The notes: generated by a model not told the origin, from the letters alone. Positions 1 to 5,714 are shown, counted from the stretch's first letter. The stretch: 9,394 nucleotides of DNA from Selenomonadaceae bacterium (GCA_017484235.1 JAFUTM010000451.1:1-9394), one strand, 5' to 3'. Numbers and translations are program-made.

Positions 1-164
1 CCGAACCGACATATTTAGAACAAAATTTAAAATGTAGTCCGAAAGTTATTACAATCGGATAGAGGCGTGTAGTACGCCGGAGAGTTTATCCTCTCAAATG
101 TGTTTGCTTGTCTATATTTGACTATATCAAATGCAACTATTGTCAATCTATATGACTTAAAACA
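1..164. other. Region upstream of the hfq promoter, no gene assigned
   Basis: No gene can be supported here. An open frame from the left edge ends at a TAG at 60-62; its 19 residues (reading EPTYLEQNLK, then CSPKVITIG) resemble no family I recognise, and in particular not the MiaA C-terminus that often precedes hfq. Immediately after the TAG come two small hairpins: GGCGT/ACGCC (64-68 with 74-78, 5-nt loop) and GAGAG/CTCTC (80-84 with 91-95, 6-nt loop). No T-run follows, so they do not look like an intrinsic terminator. The second hairpin overlaps a segment complementary to the hfq ribosome binding site (see 89-277). Confidence 0.4.
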
Positions 165-277
165 TTGACAGCAGTAAATAAATGTTGTACAATACTTTAA
201 ATATATTTTGCAAATGAATATAAGAACGTATTTGATTGACTTATGTCTTTCAAGTATGTTTGATGTATTTGAGAGGA
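89..277. repeat. Long-range inverted repeat pairing with the hfq SD
   Basis: TCCTCTCAAAT at 89-99 is the exact reverse complement of ATTTGAGAGGA at 267-277. As RNA the pairing continues through 104/262 with four G-U pairs and one A-U pair, giving 16 contiguous pairs (12 Watson-Crick, 4 G-U). The right arm contains part of the polypurine SD of hfq. The left arm also takes part in the local hairpin 80-95, so two mutually exclusive folds can be drawn. The left arm lies upstream of the predicted promoter at 165-193, so only transcripts entering from further upstream would carry it. No flanking direct repeats were seen that would suggest a mobile element. The pairing is read directly; a regulatory role is inference. 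Confidence 0.45.
165..193 (+). promoter_or_regulatory. Sigma-70-type promoter for hfq
   Basis: TTGACA at 165-170 is a perfect -35 box. A 17-base spacer leads to TACAAT at 188-193, a five-of-six match to the -10 consensus. Transcription would start near 200 and leave a leader of about 130 nt before hfq. The -35 box is the right half of a dyad, TGTCAAT (141-147) and ATTGACA (164-170), which could be an operator or chance. Confidence 0.75.
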
Positions 278-330
278 GGAGGGCTGCTTGATAGTGTTTT
301 ATTGTAAACATTATTCTGCAGCAAATAAAA
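271..330 (+). promoter_or_regulatory. Hairpin-spaced ribosome binding site of hfq
   Basis: A strong polypurine SD (AGGAGG at 277-282 inside the run 271-283) lies 48 nt before the hfq ATG, and nothing SD-like sits just before the ATG (AAATAAAA at 323-330). The interval folds into one long hairpin: GCTGC 283-287 pairs with GCAGC 318-322, then a 2x2 internal loop, then ten pairs (290-299 with 306-315, two of them G-U) closed by a 6-nt loop. If this hairpin is folded out, the SD-to-ATG distance becomes 8 nt, which is optimal. Similar structured spacers are known in phage T4 genes 25 and 38. The fold is seen by hand pairing; its effect on translation is inferred. Confidence 0.6.
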
Positions 331-615
331 ATGGTATCAAAAACAAACAAATTTCAAGATTTTTTCCTGGATCGCGTACGCAAAGAAAATATCGTAGTAG
401 TTGTGCATCTTATTAATGGATTCCAAATCAAAGGTACAGTTAAGGGCTTTGATATGTTTACAGTGGTTGTTGACAGTATGGGTAAACAACAATTAATTTT
501 TAAGCACGCAATTTCCACTATCACACCAACAAAAGAAATTAGCGCAACTGCTGATGATGTAGATGCTGCCGCAGCAGTAAAAGCTGTTCTTGAAGACGAT
601 GATGATGATCTTTAA
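331..615 (+). CDS. hfq: RNA chaperone Hfq
   Basis: Hfq is a hexameric Sm-like ring that binds small RNAs and mRNAs and promotes their pairing. Residues 1-67 form the Sm fold. Sm1 contains FLDRVRKEN (12-20, basic rim residues R15, R17, K18) and INGFQIKGTVKGFD (28-41). Sm2 has GKQQLIFKHAIST (51-63) with the characteristic K58-H59. Gln9 corresponds to the conserved N-terminal proximal-face glutamine. After the core comes a short tail, Ala-rich and ending LEDDDDDL (87-94), an acidic tip that recalls the autoinhibitory acidic tip of E. coli Hfq. The ATG at 331 matches the family N-terminus (SKTN...), although it has no adjacent SD; the likely SD is brought in by the upstream hairpin. Two in-frame stop codons in tandem end the gene, 10 nt before dut. 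Total length, 94 aa, is between the short Gram-positive forms and the longer enterobacterial ones. Confidence 0.95.
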   Translation: MVSKTNKFQDFFLDRVRKENIVVVVHLINGFQIKGTVKGFDMFTVVVDSMGKQQLIFKHAISTITPTKEISATADDVDAAAAVKAVLEDDDDDL

Positions 616-625
616 TAAATAAAAA

Positions 626-1075
626 ATGAGTTTTCAATTAAATGGTTGCAGAGGCTTTGAGATTCTAAATAATTATAAAGACAAAAACATAAATTTGCCT
701 GTAAGACGGACGGCTCAAAGTGCTGGTTATGATTTTGAATCAGCAGAAGATGTTTTGCTCGTCAGACAAAAAGTTGTTCTTGTTCCAACTGGTCTCAAAG
801 CCTTTATGCTGCCAGATGATGTTTTGTTAATTTATATTCGATCGAGTTTAGCCTTCAAACACCAGATAATGCTGGCAAATGGTGTCGGTGTTATTGATGC
901 GGATTATGGAGGTCATATTTTGTTTCCAATTATTAATTTTGGCGACTCAGATTTTTTTATAAAAAAAGGTATGCGCCTTGCTCAAGGTGTATTTCAAAAA
1001 TATTTAACTATTGACAATGATAAAGCTGGTATTGGCGAATTACGCAGCGGCGGTTTTGGTTCAACTGGAGGATAA
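626..1075 (+). CDS. dut: dUTP diphosphatase (dUTPase)
   Basis: Trimeric dUTPase hydrolyses dUTP to dUMP and pyrophosphate, keeping uracil out of DNA and feeding thymidylate synthesis. All five family motifs are present: AGYDFESAED (33-42), IRSSLAFKH (71-79), NGVGVIDADYGGHI (85-98), RLAQGVFQKY (117-126) and the Gly-rich C-terminal RSGGFGSTG (140-148). The catalytic Asp (IDADY) and the motif 5 Phe are kept. Motif 3 reads DADYGGHI instead of the common DYRGEI. The flanking sequence (PTGLKAFM, FIKKGMRLAQGVFQKYL) recalls Gram-positive/phage dUTPases that have a longer DYYNNxxNEGHI segment, so a short loop may be missing. Length, 149 aa, is normal. A stop at 620-622 in frame forces the start to 626 or later. 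There is no SD before this ATG, only an A-rich tract, so translation probably depends on ribosomes finishing hfq. Confidence 0.93.
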   Translation: MSFQLNGCRGFEILNNYKDKNINLPVRRTAQSAGYDFESAEDVLLVRQKVVLVPTGLKAFMLPDDVLLIYIRSSLAFKHQIMLANGVGVIDADYGGHILFPIINFGDSDFFIKKGMRLAQGVFQKYLTIDNDKAGIGELRSGGFGSTGG

Positions 1076-1078
1076 TAA

Positions 1079-2392
1079 ATGAATTTATTTGATTCCATTG
1101 TAGATGAAAATAATAAAAATTCTCAACGGGAATTTCAACCGTTGGCAGAACGTATGAGACCTCGCAATCTTGATGAATTTATTGGTCAGCAGAATGTCAT
1201 AAAAGGATCTCTTCGCCGTATGATAGAAGCTGGTAATATGCCATCAATGATTTTTTATGGTCTGCCTGGTACAGGCAAGACAACACTGGCAAAGATTATT
1301 GCTAATACGACTAAAAGTCATTTCAAAAGTCTCAACGCGGCTCTTTCCGGTATTGCAGACATAAGAAATATTATCAAAGAGGCTGAGAATCAACGTAAAT
1401 TTTATCAGAAGCAAACTATTTTGTTTATTGATGAAATCCACAGATTTAACAAAAGTCAACAAGATGTTTTGCTTCCTTATGTTGAGGACGGCAGATTAAT
1501 TTTAATTGGTGCAACAACAGAAAATCCTTTTTTTGAAGTTAATCCAGCTTTGTTATCTCGTGTAAAAATTGTGAAGCTTAATCGTTTAACGAATGCTGAT
1601 ATTGTCCATATCATAGAAAAAGCAATAAAAGATGAAGAACGTGGTTTTGGCAAAAATAATTTAAAAGTTGAAGATAAAGTGATTGACATTATAGCTGATT
1701 TTGCTAATGGCGATGCGCGAACTGCGTTAAATATTCTGGAACAAGCGGCTTTAAACAACGATAAAATCACGGTCGATGTTTTAAGTGAAATTCTTGGCAG
1801 CCGAGCACAGCATTATGATAAAAATGGAAATAATCATTTTGACGTTATATCTGCTTTTATAAAAAGTATGCGTGGCAGCGATCCAGATGCGGCAATTTTT
1901 TATCTAGCGAAAATGCTTGTTGGCGGTGAAGATATTAATTATATAGCACGCCGAATAGTGATATGTGCAGCTGAAGACGTTGGTAACGCTGATCCAATGG
2001 CACTAATTTTGGCAAATGCCGCAGCACAAGCCGCTCAATTTGTCGGGCTGCCCGAAGCGCGTATTCCATTGGCGCAGGCAGTAATATATATTGCTGGCTG
2101 TAAAAAGAGCAACGCTGCTTATCTCGCAATCGACGCTGCAATAGAAGATGTTAAAAGTAAAGATTGCGGCGAAGTGCCAATTCATCTTAGAGATACCAGT
2201 TATAAGGGTGCAAAGTATTTTCACAATGGAGAAGGTTACATGTATCCACACGATTATGAAAATCACTTTGTTGAGCAGCAATATTTGCCGGATAAGATGA
2301 TAAAAGCTCATTATTATGAACCTGTAAATGTTGATAAAGAAGCTCACATCAATGAATATCTAAAAGCGTGCTGGCCAAAAAGATTTTCTTGA
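1079..2392 (+). CDS. rarA: Replication-associated recombination protein A (RarA/MgsA)
   Basis: RarA is a clamp-loader-like AAA+ ATPase that acts at stalled replication forks. Visible elements are the N-terminal PLAERMRPRNLDEFIGQ (21-37), Walker A GLPGTGKTT (61-69), Walker B ILFIDEIHRF (114-123), sensor 1 GATTENP (144-150), the LLSR arginine finger region (158-161) and sensor 2 GDARTALN (211-218). The C-terminal half carries the family helical tetramerisation part, with MLVGGEDINYIARR, AAEDVGNADP and the end motif PHDYENHFVEQQYLPD. Length, 437 aa, is normal. The start lies 3 nt after the dut stop. Its SD, GGAGG at 1067-1071, is made from the last two glycine codons of dut, so the two genes share bases functionally. 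An approximately 134-nt gap with a new promoter separates it from rodZ. Confidence 0.96.
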   Translation: MNLFDSIVDENNKNSQREFQPLAERMRPRNLDEFIGQQNVIKGSLRRMIEAGNMPSMIFYGLPGTGKTTLAKIIANTTKSHFKSLNAALSGIADIRNIIKEAENQRKFYQKQTILFIDEIHRFNKSQQDVLLPYVEDGRLILIGATTENPFFEVNPALLSRVKIVKLNRLTNADIVHIIEKAIKDEERGFGKNNLKVEDKVIDIIADFANGDARTALNILEQAALNNDKITVDVLSEILGSRAQHYDKNGNNHFDVISAFIKSMRGSDPDAAIFYLAKMLVGGEDINYIARRIVICAAEDVGNADPMALILANAAAQAAQFVGLPEARIPLAQAVIYIAGCKKSNAAYLAIDAAIEDVKSKDCGEVPIHLRDTSYKGAKYFHNGEGYMYPHDYENHFVEQQYLPDKMIKAHYYEPVNVDKEAHINEYLKACWPKRFS

Positions 2393-2449
2393 TATAAGAA
2401 TGGAAAATCTATTGTTAATGGGAAGAGTGTATCTTCTAAAATGCGGCTG

Positions 2450-2465
2450 TTAATAAATTTATTAA
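2450..2465. repeat. 16-bp perfect AT palindrome upstream of the rodZ promoter
   Basis: TTAATAAATTTATTAA reads identically on both strands and ends 6 nt before the -35 box of the rodZ promoter. It could be an operator or simply AT-rich spacer. A weaker hairpin, GAAGA/TCTTC (2422-2426 with 2432-2436), lies upstream without a T-run, so no convincing terminator follows rarA. Confidence 0.35.
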
Positions 2466-2471
2466 TAAAAA

Positions 2472-2500
2472 TTGTTTTTAATGATAAAATCGTGTATAAT
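2472..2500 (+). promoter_or_regulatory. Promoter for the rodZ group
   Basis: TATAAT at 2495-2500 is a perfect -10 box. TTGTTT at 2472-2477 is a weak -35 box at the optimal 17-base spacing. It lies in the gap after rarA, 26 nt before the rodZ start. The SD for rodZ is AGGGAG at 2511-2516, 10 nt before the ATG. The downstream genes to 5580 probably share this promoter. Confidence 0.65.
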
Positions 2501-2526
2501 GGGCTTGTGAAGGGAGATGTTGCAAA

Positions 2527-3372
2527 ATGGTAGGCGATATCTTGCGTCAGGAACGCGAGCGTCAAAACTTAACGATTAAAGACATTGAACACGGAACCAG
2601 TATACGTGCTGTTTACATTGAAGCGATAGAAAACGGTGATTATGAAAAGCTGCCTGGAAATGTTTATACAAAAGGTTTTATAAAAAATTATGGCAACTTC
2701 TTAAAAATTGATGGTGATTCTTTATCACGTCAATTTACGGCAGAAATTGCACCGCCTTCTCCATCGCCTGTAGTGCAACAAAATGAGAAATCCGTATCAG
2801 AAAATGGAACTACTGACATAATAGATGAACCTATACCAGACATAAACGACAATAATAACCAAACACAAAATGAACCAACGAAGATAAAATATAATAATCG
2901 TTCCAAATCAAGTTCTAATACTGGATTGGTAGTGGCTGCTGTTATATTAATTGCCGCTATTGCCGGAGGTTTGTGGTATTATTTTACGAATATTGAAGGC
3001 AAAGAACTAGCACAAAATCCACCTGTACAAACTGAACAGCAAAATCCAGAATCAAGTTCCAGTTCCTCGTCAGCGACACCGGCATCAGCTCAAACACCAT
3101 CTGATAATACAAATGTACCTGCTTCAAATTTTGATGGTGTACAAGTACAAGCTAAATTTACGGATAAGTGCTGGACTAAAGTTATTGCCGATGGACAAGT
3201 TATTTATGAGGGCATACCTGAACCTGGCGCTATACTTTCCTGGCAGGCAAAGGACAGAATCAGTGTAACTGCGGGCAATGCTGGTGCCGTTGAATTTATT
3301 GAAAATGGCAACAGTATCGGAGTAGCTGGTAATGTCGGTGCAGTAGTCGAGAAAACTTTTGTACGAAAGTAA
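2527..3372 (+). CDS. rodZ: RodZ-like HTH membrane protein (HTH_25 plus DUF4115)
   Basis: RodZ links MreB filaments to the elongation machinery at the inner membrane and so affects cell shape. Residues 1-70 form the Cro/Xre-like HTH_25 domain: GDILRQERERQNLTIKDIE, then IRAVYIEAIENGDYEKLPG and YTKGFIKNYGNFLKID. A polar, Asn/Pro-rich linker follows (about 75-130). One transmembrane helix spans about 133-153 (GLVVAAVILIAAIAGGLWYY). A second linker has eight consecutive serines (175-182). The C-terminal DUF4115 domain (about 204-280) contains DKCWTKVIADGQVIYEG and the Gly/Ala-rich strands typical of this extracytoplasmic beta domain. The order HTH-TM-DUF4115 is diagnostic. The gene has its own promoter. 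In such proteins the HTH is thought to bind MreB rather than DNA, so a transcription-factor call would be misleading. Confidence 0.9.
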   Translation: MVGDILRQERERQNLTIKDIEHGTSIRAVYIEAIENGDYEKLPGNVYTKGFIKNYGNFLKIDGDSLSRQFTAEIAPPSPSPVVQQNEKSVSENGTTDIIDEPIPDINDNNNQTQNEPTKIKYNNRSKSSSNTGLVVAAVILIAAIAGGLWYYFTNIEGKELAQNPPVQTEQQNPESSSSSSSATPASAQTPSDNTNVPASNFDGVQVQAKFTDKCWTKVIADGQVIYEGIPEPGAILSWQAKDRISVTAGNAGAVEFIENGNSIGVAGNVGAVVEKTFVRK

Positions 3373-3410
3373 ATATTTTATATGATCTTTGTCGGAAAGC
3401 AGGCTCTTGA

Positions 3411-4691
3411 ATGTACGGCTTATATTTAATAGCAGTGTTAGTGGTAACTGGTGGAGCAATTGCATTCATAGGCGACAGGCTTGGTACTAAGATCGGTAAA
3501 AAGCGGCTGTCTATTTTCGGATTAAGACCGCGACATACTTCAAATGTCATAACTGTTATAACCGGATTTGTAATTACTGCACTAACGATAGGAATAATGT
3601 CGGCGACTTCTGAGAATGTACGCACGGCTTTATTTGGTATGGAAAAATTAAATGCTGCTCTTGAATTGAAGCAGCAAGAATTAAATGAATTATCAGAAGA
3701 GTTGTCGATAGCCAAAAGTGAGTATCAAGCGGCAAGTGAAGACCTGCAAAACTCTAAAACTGAAGTTGAGCAATTACAACAAGAACAAGTGGCTTTAACA
3801 GAAGAGTCAAATCGACTTAGGACTGGTAATGAAAAACTTGAATTGGCTAACGCAAATTTAATTTATGAAAACGAAAATTTATCAAATGCCAATAATAATT
3901 TATTGGCGAGCAATGACAGTCTTACATCTGATAATAAAACTCTAACCGAAAGTAACGCTGCCTTAACTCAAAGTAATTCTGATTTGAAACAGAGCAACGA
4001 TCAATTGACAAATGATAATCAGGAACTTGAAAATCGAAATGAAAATTTGCGAAATGGACTTATGGCCATTCGTGAAGGCGATATTGTTTTTCGAGCCGGT
4101 GAAATTTTAGCCAGCGGCGTAATTAGAGGAGGAAACCGTGACATTGATGAAATTGTAAAAGATATAGATAATATGGCGCAGGAGGCGACTATGATTATTT
4201 CCAGGCGTATAGGCAATGATGCAGACACGTCTGTTTGGATTTACCAGCCTGAATTAACGGAAGCAGTTCAAAAAATATCTGCGAGTCCTCGTGATATGGT
4301 ACTCAGAATTGCGGCTGCTGGTAATCTAGTTCGCGGTGAGCCTGTTCGTACCAACTTGGAACTTTATGAAAACGATAAAATTTATAATAAAGATGAGTTT
4401 GTACTATCCAGAGTTTATGAAATGCAAGATACAACTCATGCAGAACAAATTATTCAAAACTTTTTAATCGAGGTGAATCGGACGGCAGTTTCCAAAGGTA
4501 TTTTGTCTGATCCATTAACTGGAGCAGTTGGAGTTATGGAAGGCAGTCAACTCTATCAGTTACTCGAAACAATTTCCAAAACAAAGGGTAAATTTGTTTT
4601 GACTGCATATGCCAGAGATGATACCGAAGTGATAGGACCATTGCGTTTAAACATTAAAATTGAAGATTATAAAAAAGGATTAAATTTGTAA
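3411..4691 (+). CDS. DUF3084-family membrane protein with a long coiled coil
   Basis: I recognise this as the DUF3084 family, whose function is unknown. Two hydrophobic helices, about 2-20 and 46-63, bracket a basic loop (GTKIGKKRLSIFGLRPRH). A coiled coil follows from about 75 to 217. From L136 to L213 the heptads are strict: leucine at 12 successive d positions (136, 143 ... 213) and asparagine at 11 successive a positions (140, 147 ... 210). The C-terminal part (about 218-426) is a conserved globular domain that opens with REGDIVFRAGEILASGVI and ends IGPLRLNIKI. The start has only a weak SD (AGG at 3401-3403). The gene follows rodZ by 38 nt and ends 1 nt before the YqgF-like gene, which suggests a joint transcript and perhaps an envelope-related role. 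Family from memory; topology from hydrophobicity by eye. Confidence 0.8.
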   Translation: MYGLYLIAVLVVTGGAIAFIGDRLGTKIGKKRLSIFGLRPRHTSNVITVITGFVITALTIGIMSATSENVRTALFGMEKLNAALELKQQELNELSEELSIAKSEYQAASEDLQNSKTEVEQLQQEQVALTEESNRLRTGNEKLELANANLIYENENLSNANNNLLASNDSLTSDNKTLTESNAALTQSNSDLKQSNDQLTNDNQELENRNENLRNGLMAIREGDIVFRAGEILASGVIRGGNRDIDEIVKDIDNMAQEATMIISRRIGNDADTSVWIYQPELTEAVQKISASPRDMVLRIAAAGNLVRGEPVRTNLELYENDKIYNKDEFVLSRVYEMQDTTHAEQIIQNFLIEVNRTAVSKGILSDPLTGAVGVMEGSQLYQLLETISKTKGKFVLTAYARDDTEVIGPLRLNIKIEDYKKGLNL

Positions 4692-4692
4692 T

Positions 4693-5097
4693 ATGGTTAT
4701 GGCTATAGACCCTGGACGCGATAAATGTGGTCTGGTAGTAATGGACAAAACTGGTGAAATAAAACTGCAAAATGTTATAGAAACGTCTACATTAAAATCA
4801 GCAGTTTTGGAAATTATCAACCGTTTTGATTTGCAGTTAATAATTTTAGGCAATGGTACGACGAGTGGCAGTGCAAAAAAAATAATTTCTGCTGCAATAT
4901 CGGCTGCTAATCGAGATATAAAAATTGAAGTAGTCGATGAGCGTCATACAACAGAAGAAGCTCGTAAATTGTATTGGCGAAAAAATCCTCCAACGAGCTG
5001 GCGGCGTTTTTTGCCAACATCAATGCAAGTACCGCCTAAGCCAGTGGACGATATAGTTGCTGAAATACTAGCACGAAGATTTTTATTTTTAGAATGA
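4693..5097 (+). CDS. YqgF/RuvX-like RNase-H-fold protein
   Basis: A 134-residue protein with the RuvC/RNase-H-like layout of the YqgF family (pre-16S rRNA processing nuclease, once called putative Holliday junction resolvase). The first strand has AIDPGRDKCGLVV with Asp6. The second acidic motif is VDERHTTEEA (81-90), very close to the DER-TT-A signature of the family. The last is PVDDIVAEIL (117-126) with Asp119/120. The middle strand LIILGNGT (49-56) replaces the usual VGLP. It is therefore probably catalytically competent but divergent from canonical RuvX, and the genome may carry a separate true ruvX. The nearest SD-like AAGGA (4675-4679) is 13 nt from the ATG and lies within the previous gene, which ends 1 nt upstream, so translational coupling is likely. 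ATG 4699 is an alternative start. Confidence 0.75.
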   Translation: MVMAIDPGRDKCGLVVMDKTGEIKLQNVIETSTLKSAVLEIINRFDLQLIILGNGTTSGSAKKIISAAISAANRDIKIEVVDERHTTEEARKLYWRKNPPTSWRRFLPTSMQVPPKPVDDIVAEILARRFLFLE

Positions 5098-5109
5098 TTG
5101 GTGATATAA

Positions 5110-5580
5110 ATGATAAATGAAAACAAAATTCAAACTCGTCCTGATTGGGACGAAGATTTTTTGGATATAGCTAAATCCGTTGGCCGGCGTGCGACCTGTT
5201 TACGCCGCAGGTATGGCGCGATTATTGTTAAAGACAAAATCATAATAAGTACTGGATACAATGGTTCGCCGCGCGGTGAAGCAAATTGTATTGATACCGG
5301 AATCTGTGAACGCGAACGTCTCAAAGTGCCTAAAGGTGAGCGTTATGAATTATGTGTTGCCGTTCACGCTGAGCAAAATGCAATTATTAATGCTGATCCG
5401 GTCAAAATGGAAGGCTCTACGATTTATATTGCCGGCTTTAATGTTGCTGATAACTCCATTGCATCAGGCGAGCCGTGTAAATTGTGCCGCAGAATGATTA
5501 AAAATGCCCGCATTTCCAAAGTTGTCTATCAAAACGCGGACGGTAAACTCATTAAGGCAGATAGTTCTAGTCTGACTTAA
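5110..5580 (+). CDS. Deoxycytidylate (dCMP) deaminase
   Basis: This zinc enzyme deaminates dCMP to dUMP, the substrate of thymidylate synthase. The zinc and catalytic motifs are clear: HAEQNAI (86-92, ligand H86 and proton-shuttle E88) and PCKLCRRMI (122-130, ligands C123 and C126). The substrate-binding NGSPRG (51-56) and the N-terminal RPDWDEDFLDIAKSV also match the dCMP deaminase/ComEB group rather than cytidine or tRNA adenosine deaminases. Additional cysteines C60 and C66 (NCIDTGICERE) fit the extra zinc-binding region of this family. Length, 156 aa, is typical. The SD GGTGAT (5100-5105) sits 4 nt before the ATG, and the gene starts 12 nt after the YqgF-like stop. It is the last gene before the terminator. 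Confidence 0.93.
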   Translation: MINENKIQTRPDWDEDFLDIAKSVGRRATCLRRRYGAIIVKDKIIISTGYNGSPRGEANCIDTGICERERLKVPKGERYELCVAVHAEQNAIINADPVKMEGSTIYIAGFNVADNSIASGEPCKLCRRMIKNARISKVVYQNADGKLIKADSSSLT

Positions 5581-5615
5581 GGCATTCAATATTATTATCA
5601 GACTTTTAATTAAAA

Positions 5616-5648
5616 ACGGCAGTGATGTAAAAGTCACTGTTTTTTTTA
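5616..5648 (+). terminator. Rho-independent terminator after the dCMP deaminase gene
   Basis: CAGTGA (5620-5625) pairs perfectly with TCACTG (5634-5639) around a short loop and is followed by eight T residues (5640-5647). An A-tract before the stem could add A-U pairs. It closes the left gene block and lies just upstream of the tusA promoter. Confidence 0.88.
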
Positions 5649-5655
5649 TTAGATA

Positions 5656-5684
5656 TTGACAAAAGTATATTTTTCATATAAAAT
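5656..5684 (+). promoter_or_regulatory. Sigma-70-type promoter of the tusA-metY operon
   Basis: TTGACA at 5656-5661 is a perfect -35 box. A 17-base spacer leads to TAAAAT at 5679-5684, a five-of-six -10 box. The preceding terminator isolates it from the left block. The leader is only about 25 nt, too short for a riboswitch such as SAM-I or a T-box, so no RNA-based methionine control is visible. Confidence 0.75.
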
Positions 5685-5714
5685 TAGTATGCATTAAAAC
5701 TAGGAGGCTAAATT

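Noticed and set aside
64..95. Tandem hairpins as a terminator of an upstream gene
   Set aside because: Short 5-bp stems without a following T-run; the sequence after them is mixed.
236..264. Possible second hfq promoter, TTGACT-17-TTTGAT
   Set aside because: The -10 box is poor, and a start there would begin close to or within the SD. The promoter at 165-193 is much better.
89..277. Small MITE-like element bounded by the inverted repeat
   Set aside because: No direct target duplications flank the arms, and the right arm coincides with a functional SD, so RNA pairing is the better explanation.
27..350. 107-codon open frame on the - strand across the hfq leader
   Set aside because: Composition is Ile/Phe/Tyr/Cys-rich as expected for AT-rich non-coding DNA, it lies antisense to a promoter and the hfq start, and it has no SD or family resemblance.
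288..416. TTG-initiated 42-codon ORF just after the strong polypurine SD, overlapping hfq out of frame
   Set aside because: The spacing to the SD is good, but the TTG lies inside the strong hairpin and the product is just hfq read in another frame, with a basic, low-complexity composition. It stays as an alternative use of the SD.
2003..2347. Long - strand open frames inside rarA, metY, the deaminase, the ATP-grasp gene and others
   Set aside because: They are antisense shadows of clearly conserved proteins, lack SDs and have no recognisable motifs.
2422..2436. Hairpin after rarA as a terminator
   Set aside because: Only five or six pairs and no T-run, so termination cannot be supported.
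2527..2740. HTH domain of RodZ read as a transcription repressor
   Set aside because: The HTH is joined to one transmembrane helix and a DUF4115 domain, the RodZ architecture, where the HTH contacts MreB.
5685..5714. Methionine riboswitch or T-box before tusA-metY
   Set aside because: The leader after the predicted start site is about 25 nt, too short for any known SAM riboswitch or T-box.
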